Assembly (NCBI RefSeq): GCF_000421165.1
Contig: NZ_ATWI01000008.1
Location: 248,001 to 312,000 of the forward strand
DNA: 64,000 bases
From: Marinobacter daepoensis DSM 16072
GTDB taxonomy: Bacteria; Pseudomonadota; Gammaproteobacteria; Pseudomonadales; Oleiphilaceae
Direction of reading: 5' to 3'
This document shows, in pieces, positions 7,821 to 16,006 of this stretch. Numbering within the stretch: the stretch's first letter is position 1; each line of letters begins with the position of its first letter. Under the pieces are notes generated by a model that made no database searches, was not told the origin of the DNA, and saw nothing but the letters and a program-made list of their open reading frames with translations. The translations under genes were made by a program, and so were the position numbers.

Positions 7821-9251
7821 TTATTTCCGGGCCCGGGTGCGTGTTGGTTTTGGGGCCGGGGGCAGAATCAGGGTTTCGAGTTCATCCAGGGCTTCTCCGG
7901 TGTACACCGCCAGTTTCTGCATGCTTGGTAAGGTGTCCCGACAACCGGTATAGCCAAAGTTGAGGGAGCCCGCATAGCTCAGGCAGGTAATGTTCAGGGC
8001 GCCGCCATGGGCAATCAGTGATACAGGATACATGGCCTCAAGCCGCGCGCCCTCATAATACAGTGTGGATTCCGGCCCGGGGACATTGGAAATTGTCACG
8101 TTGAACACGGGGCGCATGCGCCCGCCCAGGCCGGACATCAGCTGCAAAATGTAGGGTGACATCAGCAGCATGGTGTATTGGGTCAGGGCGCTTCGGGGCA
8201 GTTTCTGCAGGTGTTCCTTGGCTCTTCGGGTGGATGTCTTTATGTGTTGCAGGCGAGCCAGCGGGTCAGCTTCATCTGTGGCCAGAGAGGCAATCATGAA
8301 ACTGATCTGCGTGCCGGTTCCTTCGTCATCTGCCGGGCGGATGTTTACGGGTATCCCCGCCGTTAACGGAATGTCAGGCAGGTTATCCTGCTCCACGAGA
8401 AATCGCCTGAGGGCCGTTCCGCACAGGTACAGCACAACATCGTTCAGTGACCCTCCGGAGGCATGGGCAAGTTTCTTAAGACGCTCCAGCTGGTAGTGCT
8501 GGGTCGCAAACCGCCGCTGAGCGGTCACCCGGTGGTTGAGGACGGAGACCGGGCCGGTGAACGGGGCGGTCAGGCCATCGTCCGAGTGGCGGACGGAGTG
8601 CACCAGACGATTGCCCGCCTGCCAGAGCCTGGGCGCCATGTCGGCCTGCAATCTGAGAGCATCCATTGCCTGTGAGAAGGCCGCCGGGACACTGGCTTCC
8701 TTGTCAGTTTTCGCCCCTCGCCGCTGCTGAGGCCGCACGGTCCAGGGCGGTGGCATGTTCCGCCGTTGTGAATCTTTGGTCAGCACTCGCTGCATCAGCC
8801 GGACACCGCTGATGCCATCAATCATGGAATGGTGCATTTTGGTGTAGAGGGCAAACCGGTTGTTTTCGAGCCCTTCGATAACATGGCACTCCCAGAGGGG
8901 CCGGGAAAAGTCCAGTGGGTGCGAGTGAAGCCGTGAGACCAGAACGCCGAGTTCCCGTTCACCGCCCGGGCGAGGCAGCGCTGAATGGCGAACGTGGTAG
9001 TCCAGGTCGATGTCCTTGTCGATCTTCCAGAACGGAGCCACCACGCGTGCGAGAAAGCCAGGCCAGACCAGTTTGCAACCCCAGGGCGGGGCGACATCGC
9101 CGGCTTCTTTCATTCGGGTGACCATGTCACGCAGGAAGGTGTCCGGGGCTTCGTCGGGCAGTGAGAAAATCTGAAGCGTGCCCACATGCATCGGGGTGTC
9201 TTCAGACTCAACCGCTAACCAGGAAGCATCCAGTGTTCCGAGACGTTTCAT
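7821..9251 (-). CDS. ws2: Wax ester synthase / diacylglycerol acyltransferase (WS2-type)
   Basis: This enzyme joins fatty acyl-CoA to long-chain alcohols (wax esters) or to diacylglycerol. The 476-residue protein carries the catalytic HHSMIDG (HHxxxDG) motif at 140-146, the N-terminal LDASWLAVESEDTPMHVG family signature, the NDVVLYLCGTALRRF segment and the C-terminal NVTISNVPGP motif. It closely follows my memory of Marinobacter hydrocarbonoclasticus WS2. On its strand TATACT (9299-9304) is a possible -10 box. Its place beside the desaturase cluster suggests the two act on a common acyl-CoA pool; there is a short convergent gap with desT. Confidence 0.94.
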   Translation of the reverse strand: MKRLGTLDASWLAVESEDTPMHVGTLQIFSLPDEAPDTFLRDMVTRMKEAGDVAPPWGCKLVWPGFLARVVAPFWKIDKDIDLDYHVRHSALPRPGGERELGVLVSRLHSHPLDFSRPLWECHVIEGLENNRFALYTKMHHSMIDGISGVRLMQRVLTKDSQRRNMPPPWTVRPQQRRGAKTDKEASVPAAFSQAMDALRLQADMAPRLWQAGNRLVHSVRHSDDGLTAPFTGPVSVLNHRVTAQRRFATQHYQLERLKKLAHASGGSLNDVVLYLCGTALRRFLVEQDNLPDIPLTAGIPVNIRPADDEGTGTQISFMIASLATDEADPLARLQHIKTSTRRAKEHLQKLPRSALTQYTMLLMSPYILQLMSGLGGRMRPVFNVTISNVPGPESTLYYEGARLEAMYPVSLIAHGGALNITCLSYAGSLNFGYTGCRDTLPSMQKLAVYTGEALDELETLILPPAPKPTRTRARK

Positions 9252-9465
9252 TCCTTGTCATTCTCCGCCAGTCATTTGTTTTTTGTTTGTTTCCTGCAAG
9301 TATACTGATAAGCGCAGGCTCGCACGATCAAAACTCTGACGGTGCGCCAATCTTTTGCAGGGGTTCACGGTTACACAATGTCGCGAACCGGAGCTGCCGA
9401 AGATATGGTTCGTGTGCTAACTTCTACGGACTTCGAACGCTGATAACAAAAATATTGGAGGCAAT

Positions 9466-10353
9466 GTGGAATCCAGCCCGCTCATTTCGGCAGGTTTGCC
9501 GATTTCTCTGTTCATCATCATGATCGGTATCGGCATGACCCTGACCCTGCGCGATTTTCGTCAGGTGGCGGTGTATCCGAAAGGCCTGATCGTTGGATCA
9601 GTCGCTCAGATTTTTGTGATGCCGGTGGTGGCTTTTGCGTTGGCATACCTGTTTGGCGTGTCGCCGGCCATTGCGGTTGGCCTGGTTATTATTGCGGCCT
9701 GCCCGGGTGGCACAACGTCAAACCTCTTCGTGCTCCTGTCCCGGGGCAACATTGCGCTGTCCATCGTGCTGACGGTCTCGGCCAGTCTGCTGACCATCCT
9801 CACCCTGCCGTTGTTTACCAACATGGCGCTGCAGCACTTTATGGACACCGAAGAAAGTATTTCGTTGCCTGTGGTCAAGACCATTGTGATGCTGGTGGTG
9901 ATTGTTTTGCTGCCGGTGGCTATCGGTATGCTGGTGCGTACCCGTAAGCCGGAACTGGCGCGCAAGGCTGAGGGAGTCGTCAGTATTTTTGGCGGCGTTG
10001 TGCTGGCGGTTCTGATCGTGGCGTTGCTCTACGGGGTCCGGGATGATCTCTGGGACCTGCTACGGCAGGCCGGGCCTTCGACCATTGCGCTGAATGTGGC
10101 GGGTATCATGCTGGGCCTGCTGGCCGGTCGCTTTGCCGGGCTGACGCAGCGTGAATCCCTGGCCGTTGCGGTAGAGCTAGGGGTCAAGAATGGCACCATC
10201 GGCCTGATGGTGACCCTGACCCTGCTGGAATCCAGCGCCATGTCTATCCCCGCTGCCGTCTACGGGGTGCTTATGTTCCCCATCGGTTTCCTGCTGGCCA
10301 TGTACGGTCGGCGGGTGATTCCGAAAACCAGTGTGGTGGGCCAGGGCGCCTGA
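9466..10353 (+). CDS. Bile acid:sodium symporter (BASS) family transporter
   Basis: The 295-residue membrane protein has about nine hydrophobic segments and the BASS signatures IGIGMTLTLRDF near the N-terminus, IAACPGGTTSNLF near 78-90 and the late VAVELGVKNGTIG motif. Relatives carry organic anions with sodium. Translation starts at GTG (9466) with GGAGG four bases upstream; the ATG overlapping it at 9464 is in another frame. It is followed 15 bases later by an LrgA/LrgB pair, so the three membrane proteins are likely co-transcribed. The substrate is unknown. Confidence 0.88.
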   Translation: MESSPLISAGLPISLFIIMIGIGMTLTLRDFRQVAVYPKGLIVGSVAQIFVMPVVAFALAYLFGVSPAIAVGLVIIAACPGGTTSNLFVLLSRGNIALSIVLTVSASLLTILTLPLFTNMALQHFMDTEESISLPVVKTIVMLVVIVLLPVAIGMLVRTRKPELARKAEGVVSIFGGVVLAVLIVALLYGVRDDLWDLLRQAGPSTIALNVAGIMLGLLAGRFAGLTQRESLAVAVELGVKNGTIGLMVTLTLLESSAMSIPAAVYGVLMFPIGFLLAMYGRRVIPKTSVVGQGA

Positions 10354-10368
10354 GGAGGCGTTTGCTTC

Positions 10369-10749
10369 GTGCCGTTTCTCAATGGTGTGACGTTATTGCT
10401 GGTTTACCAGTTGACCGGAGAAATCCTGGTGCGTCTGTTAGGCCTGCCTATTCCGGGGCCCGTGCTTGGGATGGTCATGTTGTTTGCCACCCTGATGATC
10501 CGGGGAAGTGTCCCGGATTCGCTGGGGCAGGCCTCGGGTGCACTGCTCAGCCATCTGTCGCTGCTGTTTGTTCCGGCCGGGGTTGGCATGATGACGCATT
10601 TTGGTCGCATTGCAGATGAGTGGGTGCCCATTGCGCTGGCCCTGGTTCTGAGCACTGTTGTCACGATGGTTGCGACAGCGCTGATCATGCAGTTGACCAC
10701 CCGCTGGTTTGTGACACCGCAGAGAGTCGAGGATGAGCCGAATGACTGA
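10369..10749 (+). CDS. CidA/LrgA-family membrane protein
   Basis: The 126-residue protein has four hydrophobic segments and the LrgA/CidA hallmarks: an early GEILVRLLGLPIPGPVLGM motif and LLFVPAGVGMM in the third helix. The start is GTG. It overlaps the following LrgB-type gene by 17 bases. LrgA/CidA were first linked to control of murein hydrolases and lysis in Gram-positives; later work ties Lrg proteins to pyruvate transport, and the plant relative PLGG1 carries glycolate and glycerate. Confidence 0.88.
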   Translation: MPFLNGVTLLLVYQLTGEILVRLLGLPIPGPVLGMVMLFATLMIRGSVPDSLGQASGALLSHLSLLFVPAGVGMMTHFGRIADEWVPIALALVLSTVVTMVATALIMQLTTRWFVTPQRVEDEPND

Positions 10750-11479
10750 GCCGGGTCTGCGCGATATCTGGGTGTATCTGTCGGCGTCACCGCTGTTGGG
10801 CCTGACTATGACGCTGGTGGCTTACGGACTGGCGTATCGGCTTTACCTGAAAACCCACGCCAGTCCGCTGGCAAATCCGGTGGTGACCTCGGTAGCTCTG
10901 CTGATTCTGGTCCTGCTGGCGACGGGCACGTCTTACCAGGATTACTTCGAGGGCGGTCAGTTTGTTCATTTTCTGCTGGGGCCAGCAACGGTGGCCCTCG
11001 CGGTTCCCCTATACCAGCAGTTCCGCCGGCTCCGTGAACTATGGTTGCCAGTCACTATCTCGCTTCTTTGCGGTGTCGTGATTGCCGCGGGCAGTTCGGT
11101 CGCGCTGGCGAAGTTGCTCGGAGGCTCCCTGGAGATCCAGATGTCTCTGGCCCCGAAATCGGCCACGGCCCCGGTTGCCATGGGGATATCCGAGAAAATC
11201 GGCGGCCTGCCGTCGCTGACTGCCGTATTGGTGGTGTTAACCGGAATTACGGGGGCCGTGCTGGGCACCAAGTTGTTTGAGTGGATTCGAGTGAAGGATG
11301 ATACGGCTAAAGGCATTGCCATGGGCGTAGCGGCCCATGGCATCGGAACGGCCAGGGCGTTCCAGGTCAGTTCCCAAATGGGGGCATTTTCAGGGCTGGC
11401 GATGGCGCTGTCGGCGTTTGCCACGGCTTTGCTCGTCCCCTGGCTCGTAGATCTGATGGCGTCCTGGCTTCCGGTATAA
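10733..11479 (+). CDS. CidB/LrgB-family membrane protein
   Basis: The 248-residue protein has about seven membrane segments and the LrgB motifs SLAPKSATAPVAM near 138-150 and AHGIGTARAF near 202-211. It partners the LrgA-type protein directly upstream. The start could be 10733 or the ATG at 10742; both overlap lrgA. The plant plastid fusion of LrgA and LrgB is a glycolate/glycerate exporter, so a small organic acid carrier is a fair alternative to a lysis role here, especially beside a BASS carrier. Confidence 0.88.
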   Translation: MSRMTEPGLRDIWVYLSASPLLGLTMTLVAYGLAYRLYLKTHASPLANPVVTSVALLILVLLATGTSYQDYFEGGQFVHFLLGPATVALAVPLYQQFRRLRELWLPVTISLLCGVVIAAGSSVALAKLLGGSLEIQMSLAPKSATAPVAMGISEKIGGLPSLTAVLVVLTGITGAVLGTKLFEWIRVKDDTAKGIAMGVAAHGIGTARAFQVSSQMGAFSGLAMALSAFATALLVPWLVDLMASWLPV

Positions 11480-11594
11480 CCTGCCGGTTGAAGATCGTGG
11501 CGACGCAGAACCCGGGCCAGGAAGAACTTTTTATGCCGGCCTGGAATGGGTATTCTGAGATGAAAATCTGAAACCACCTCAGGGCCATACGACA

Positions 11595-12953
11595 ATGCAA
11601 ACGAAGTTTCTTCTCGATGAAAGCCAGATGCCGAAGTATTGGTATAACCTTCAGGCCGACTTTCCGGAACCCCTGCCGGCCGTATTGCATCCGGGTACCC
11701 GGCAGCCCGTAAGCCCATCAGACCTTGAGCCGCTGTTTCCAGCATCTCTGATTGAACAGGAAATGACCACCGAGCGGGAGGTGGAAATTCCAGAGCCGGT
11801 TCAGGATGTTTATCGTCTGTGGCGGCCGGCCCCCATGTTCCGGGCCCACCGCCTGGAAAAAGCTCTGGGTACTCCTGCCAGAATTTTCTACAAGTACGAA
11901 GGTGTCAGCCCGGCGGGCAGTCACAAACCGAATTCTGCGATTCCTCAGGCGTTCTATAACCGGGAGGCGGGGACCCGCCGCCTGACGACCGAGACCGGGG
12001 CAGGCCAGTGGGGAACATCGCTCTCGTTTGCCGGTTCTCTGTTTGATCTGGATGTGACGGTGTTTCAGGTACGCGTCTCCTATAATCAGAAGCCCTATCG
12101 GCGGGCTGTGATGGAAACTTACGGTGCCAACTGTGTGGCCTCGCCCTCTGAGCTGACCGCCTTTGGCCGTAAAGTGCTGGCTGAAGACCCGAACCACACC
12201 GGAAGCCTGGGGATTGCCATTTCCGAAGCGGTGGAACTGGCGGTGCAGGACCCGAACACCAAGTATGCGCTGGGGTCGGTTTTGAATCATGTACTGCTCC
12301 ATCAGACGGTCATTGGTCTGGAGTCGATGCAGCAGATGGAAATGGCGGATTGCTGGCCGGATGTCATTGTCGGGTGCACGGGGGGAGGTTCCAACTTTGC
12401 TGGCCTGGCGTTTCCTTTTATGGGGCACGCCCTGCGAGGTGGTGAAAAGTCCAGAATCGTCGCGGTGGAACCGTCAGCCTGTCCGACTCTGACTCGTGGT
12501 AAGTATGCCTACGATTATGGGGATACCGCCCACATGACACCCCTGACCAAAATGCACACTTTGGGCTCGGATTTCACACCCCCCGGCTTCCACGCCGGAG
12601 GCCTTCGATACCACGGCATGGCGCCCATGGTGTCGTACGCTAAAGAACTGGGGCTGTTTGATGCGGTTTCCTACACCCAGAGAGAGTGTTTTGAAGCCGG
12701 TATCCTGTTTGCCCGAAGTGAAGGGATTGTGCCAGCCCCGGAGGCCAATCATGCTGTTAAGGGCGCGATTGATGAAGCTCTGCGTTGTAAGCGGGAAGGT
12801 AAAGAAGAGGTGATCCTGTTCAACCTTAGCGGTCACGGTCACTTTGATATGGCGGCGTACACGTCGTACTTTGCCGGTGAACTCAGCGATCATGAGTATG
12901 ATGAGCAGGAACTGGCGATGGCCTTGTCTGGATTGCCGTCGGTGAGTCTCTGA
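11595..12953 (+). CDS. TrpB2-type tryptophan synthase beta chain homologue
   Basis: The 452-residue PLP enzyme belongs to the TrpB2 group, longer at the N-terminus than true TrpB. The PLP lysine is K111 in AGSHKPNSA, the phosphate loop is [11 protein letters not shown] near 254-264, and the protein ends with a conserved NLSGHGHFD segment. TrpB2 proteins can make tryptophan from indole and serine, but the absence of a trpA neighbour leaves the real job open (indole salvage, serine deamination or another beta-replacement). It stands alone, with a converging PepSY-like gene after a strong hairpin. Confidence 0.88.
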   Translation: MQTKFLLDESQMPKYWYNLQADFPEPLPAVLHPGTRQPVSPSDLEPLFPASLIEQEMTTEREVEIPEPVQDVYRLWRPAPMFRAHRLEKALGTPARIFYKYEGVSPAGSHKPNSAIPQAFYNREAGTRRLTTETGAGQWGTSLSFAGSLFDLDVTVFQVRVSYNQKPYRRAVMETYGANCVASPSELTAFGRKVLAEDPNHTGSLGIAISEAVELAVQDPNTKYALGSVLNHVLLHQTVIGLESMQQMEMADCWPDVIVGCTGGGSNFAGLAFPFMGHALRGGEKSRIVAVEPSACPTLTRGKYAYDYGDTAHMTPLTKMHTLGSDFTPPGFHAGGLRYHGMAPMVSYAKELGLFDAVSYTQRECFEAGILFARSEGIVPAPEANHAVKGAIDEALRCKREGKEEVILFNLSGHGHFDMAAYTSYFAGELSDHEYDEQELAMALSGLPSVSL

Positions 12954-12965
12954 TCTGATGCGGCG

Positions 12966-12994
12966 CACCGGCCGGGCTTGAAGCCCGGCCGGTG
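12966..12994. terminator. Perfect 14-bp hairpin between convergent genes
   Basis: The arms at 12966-12979 and 12981-12994 are perfectly complementary and GC-rich, with only one base between them (an effective loop of 3-5 bases). The hairpin sits between the stops of the trpB2-type gene and the converging PepSY-like gene. There is no T-run, so it is a probable bidirectional terminator or RNA-stabilising hairpin. Confidence 0.6.
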
Positions 12995-13007
12995 CCGACA
13001 CTCCGAA

Positions 13008-13472
13008 TCAGTGATCTTTCTTAACCCGGACTGGCTCAAAGCTGCCCGCCCGGAAATCCACTTCCAGCTCCCGGCCGTTTTCGTCGTCACCTTCAACCTG
13101 AATCTGGCCGCTGCGTTTCACCTTCAGTTCTTCGAACGTCTGGATACCCTGCTGCTGCGCAGCGTCAAGATAATCGCGCACATCGTCAGCGCTCAGGCCG
13201 TACACTTCCCCTTTGGGCTTACGGCGTTGCTCGCGGTCGATGTCGCCGTTGCCATTCAGGTCCAGCTCGACAAACCAGTCCTTACCCATCCAGCCTTCGA
13301 TTTCGATGTCGTCGGCACGATCGTCGTCGAACTCAATGCTCTGAAAATGAGTGATGCCGTAGTCAGTACCGGCTTTGAGCATCCGTTCTGCGTCGTCAAA
13401 GCTGCCTTTGGCCATGGCAAAGGGAGCCGCGACAAGGCTGCTGATCAGAGTGACAGTCAGAATCTTTTTCAT
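13008..13472 (-). CDS. Secreted acidic protein with PepSY-like repeats
   Basis: The 154-residue protein has a clear Sec signal peptide (MKKILTVTLISSLVAAPFAMA) and two PepSY-like units: FQSIEFDDDRADDIEIEGW near 43-61, and a C-terminal beta-rich tail with QIQVEGDDENGRELEVDFRAG. It is periplasmic, very acidic, and ends in a basic tail. It faces away from a second PepSY-like protein and a two-component system on the other strand, an arrangement often seen where periplasmic PepSY proteins are made under that system's control. The precise function is unknown. Confidence 0.7.
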   Translation of the reverse strand: MKKILTVTLISSLVAAPFAMAKGSFDDAERMLKAGTDYGITHFQSIEFDDDRADDIEIEGWMGKDWFVELDLNGNGDIDREQRRKPKGEVYGLSADDVRDYLDAAQQQGIQTFEELKVKRSGQIQVEGDDENGRELEVDFRAGSFEPVRVKKDH

Positions 13473-13620
13473 GGTGTTCTCCTTGCATACAGAGGTCAGT
13501 CGGTTACGCCGGTTTGCCCTGTTGGCGACCAGCCTGGGGCCAGATTAACGAAGCGTGGCTTTCAGCATCGTGATAGGCTCGTTCATGATTCGTTCATCCA
13601 GCTTTTGTCACCCTGTACGC

Positions 13621-14004
13621 ATGAACCGATACCCTTTTTATTCGCACGTTCTGCCCGCCGACCGGTTTTCCCGCCGAGTCGTTAGGGTGTTACTGCTGAC
13701 GCTGTTTGCTCTGAGCACGGCACCTCTCGCTCAGGTGGCCTGCGCCGATGAGGACGACTGGCGTCGGCTGCACCGTGAAGTGGAAGCCGGACGCATCAAG
13801 CCCCTGAGCGAGATTCTGGAGAATCTTGCCCGCGACTGGCGGGGGGATGTAATTGATGTGGACATTGAGCGCGATGACGGTGACATCATCTACGAAATTG
13901 AGCTGCTGGGCCCGGAAGGGCAGGTGGTGGAGTTTGAGATTGATGCCCGGACCGGAGACATTCTGGAAATCGAAGGCAGGAACATTCGGGGCATGCAACG
14001 CTGA
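13621..14004 (+). CDS. Small secreted PepSY-domain protein preceding a two-component system
   Basis: The 127-residue protein begins at the ATG at 13621; the upstream reading from 13555 has no ribosome site. A basic region is followed by a hydrophobic signal ending near ACADE. The mature part has the PepSY pattern: a helix with PLSEILENLARDWRGDVIDVDIERD, then YEIELLGPEGQVVEFEIDARTGDILEIEG. Its stop overlaps the response regulator start by one base (TGATG), so the three genes form one operon. PepSY proteins in this position often act as periplasmic modulators of the sensor kinase. Confidence 0.8.
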   Translation: MNRYPFYSHVLPADRFSRRVVRVLLLTLFALSTAPLAQVACADEDDWRRLHREVEAGRIKPLSEILENLARDWRGDVIDVDIERDDGDIIYEIELLGPEGQVVEFEIDARTGDILEIEGRNIRGMQR

Positions 14005-14675
14005 TGAAAATACTGCTGGTGGAAGACGATAACGCATTGGCTCAGGGCCTGGCCGATGCCCTGACCACTGCCGGAGTGCTGGTGCAAGTGGCGGAAGACG
14101 GGCGCAGTGCAGACTTTCTGGTCAGTACGGAGCGTTACGATGCGGTGGTGCTGGACCTGGGGCTGCCTGACGGTAATGGAACCCAGTGGCTGGCCCGCTG
14201 GCGGGAGCAGGGCATCGACTTGCCGGTACTGATTCTGACCGCCCGGGAACGATGGTCTGACAAAGCCGCCGGGTTTTCGGCCGGCGCCGATGATTACGTC
14301 ACCAAGCCGTTTGAAACGGCTGAAATCCTGTTCCGTTTGCGTGCGCTGGTCCGTCGGGCCCATGGTCATTCTCACCCGGTGATTACCGTCGGAGACATTG
14401 CTCTGGATACCCATGCCGGGCAGGTCACGCGCCTGGGGATGCCGGTGTCTCTGACCGCTCAGGAATTCCGGCTGCTTTCTCACCTGATTCATGCGGCTCC
14501 CCGCATTGTGTCCCGTACCGAGTTGACGGAGCATGTCTACGATGGAGATCAGGAGCCCGATTCAAACGTGATCGACGTGCAGGTCAGCCGCTTGCGCCGA
14601 AAGCTTGGGGCCGATGCGATTGAAACCGTGCGCGGGCAGGGTTACCGGATGAACACCAACGGGGCGGGTGTCTGA
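14004..14675 (+). CDS. OmpR/PhoB-family response regulator
   Basis: The 223-residue regulator has an N-terminal receiver domain with acidic pocket E7-D8-D9, phospho-acceptor D51, and K101 in DDYVTKPFE. The C-terminal winged helix contains LTAQEFRLLSHL and the recognition segment SNVIDVQVSRLRRKLG. It is followed without gap by its kinase (shared base at 14675). The closest well-known relatives by look are PmrA/QseB/PhoP-type regulators of outer-membrane and cation stress. The signal is unknown. Confidence 0.9.
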   Translation: MKILLVEDDNALAQGLADALTTAGVLVQVAEDGRSADFLVSTERYDAVVLDLGLPDGNGTQWLARWREQGIDLPVLILTARERWSDKAAGFSAGADDYVTKPFETAEILFRLRALVRRAHGHSHPVITVGDIALDTHAGQVTRLGMPVSLTAQEFRLLSHLIHAAPRIVSRTELTEHVYDGDQEPDSNVIDVQVSRLRRKLGADAIETVRGQGYRMNTNGAGV

Positions 14676-16006
14676 TGCTCACGCGGCTGCGACGCTGGCC
14701 GGTGTCGGCCCGGATGCTGGTGTCGGCGCTGGTTCTGGTGACGCTGGTGTTGCCTCTGGCGGGTGCGTTGCTGGCCTGGAATTTCCGGCAAACCGTCAAC
14801 GATTCCTTTGATGAACGTCTGCTGTCCTTCCTGAATGTGGTTATCGCCGGGATTGAGTTTGACCCGCAAACTGGCGAACTGACGCCGGGCCCGCAATTGG
14901 GCGATCCACGTTTTGATCGGGTGTACTCCGGCTGGTACTGGCAGGTGAATGACCATGAGGGCCGGCGCATCACGTCACGTTCTCTGTGGGACGAGCGTTT
15001 GCCCGTGATCAGTGGGCGGGGCCCGGACTGGGCTAATACGCCCGGGCCAGCCGGACAGGCGCTGCGGCTGGTAGAGCGGGACGTTCAGCTCCCGGCGTTT
15101 GAAGGCTGGTTGTCGGTTTCGGTGGCTGCCGATCTTTCGGAGGTTGAAGCTCAGGTGGCGCACTTCAACCGTTTGTTGTCGATTTCACTCACGACCCTTG
15201 GGGGCTTGCTGCTGTTGATGATCGGCTTGCAGATACGCTGGGGCCTGGCGCCGTTGCGGCGCCTGGAGCGTGATCTCCGGGCTATGGAGGCTGGCCAGGC
15301 ACGGTCTCTGGAAAGTGATTTGCCGAAAGAGCTGGCTCGACTGGCCGAGGCCATGAACCAGGTTTTGATTCGGGATGAAGTTCTGATTGAGCGGGGGCGA
15401 ACGGCCGCCGGCAATCTGGCACACGCACTGAAGACTCCGGTCTCGGTACTGACCACGCTGAGCGACCAGTTGCCGGAGCAGCAAAAATCGGCGTTCCGTA
15501 CGGAACTGGCTCGGATTGATGAAGCGGTTCGTCATCATTTGGCCCGGGCTTCAGCCGCAGGCCCGGCGGCGTTGGGTCGGGTTGACCTGGCGGATACTTT
15601 GGAGCCGGTCGTGTCGGCGCTCACGACCCTGGCCCAACGTCGCGGCGTGGTGCTCGAGAGTGCCCTGGGTGTGGAAGAGCCGGTACGGTTTGAACAGCAG
15701 GATCTTCAGGAAATCGCCGGTAATCTTCTGGAAAATGCCATTAACTGGGCCGCAAGCCGGGTGACGTTTCTGGTGGCAATGGAGGCCGGTGGATTGCTGG
15801 TGCGGGTGGATGACGATGGCCCGGGGCTGTCCGATGAGCAGATTGAACAGGCCTTGACCCGAGGGACCCGGCTGGATGAAACCCGCGCGGGATCTGGTCT
15901 GGGGCTGGCGATCGTCAAAGAACTGGTTGAGCTCTATGGCGGAGTCCTGGATCTCAGCCGGTCGCCGTCTGGCGGGCTGAGAGCCTCGGCCCGGTTCCCC
16001 GGCTAA
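14675..16006 (+). CDS. Membrane sensor histidine kinase
   Basis: The 443-residue kinase has a membrane helix at about 13-36, a periplasmic sensor loop to about 165, a second helix at about 168-187, a HAMP-like linker, and the phospho-acceptor H250 in NLAHALKTPVSVL, a PhoQ/QseC-like H-box. The ATPase domain shows the N-box NLLENAINWA, DDDGPGLS and GSGLGLAIVKELVELYGG. It is cotranscribed with the response regulator and the PepSY protein. The stop codons of this gene and of converging spoVR share two bases (CTAA), leaving no intergenic space. Confidence 0.9.
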   Translation: MLTRLRRWPVSARMLVSALVLVTLVLPLAGALLAWNFRQTVNDSFDERLLSFLNVVIAGIEFDPQTGELTPGPQLGDPRFDRVYSGWYWQVNDHEGRRITSRSLWDERLPVISGRGPDWANTPGPAGQALRLVERDVQLPAFEGWLSVSVAADLSEVEAQVAHFNRLLSISLTTLGGLLLLMIGLQIRWGLAPLRRLERDLRAMEAGQARSLESDLPKELARLAEAMNQVLIRDEVLIERGRTAAGNLAHALKTPVSVLTTLSDQLPEQQKSAFRTELARIDEAVRHHLARASAAGPAALGRVDLADTLEPVVSALTTLAQRRGVVLESALGVEEPVRFEQQDLQEIAGNLLENAINWAASRVTFLVAMEAGGLLVRVDDDGPGLSDEQIEQALTRGTRLDETRAGSGLGLAIVKELVELYGGVLDLSRSPSGGLRASARFPG

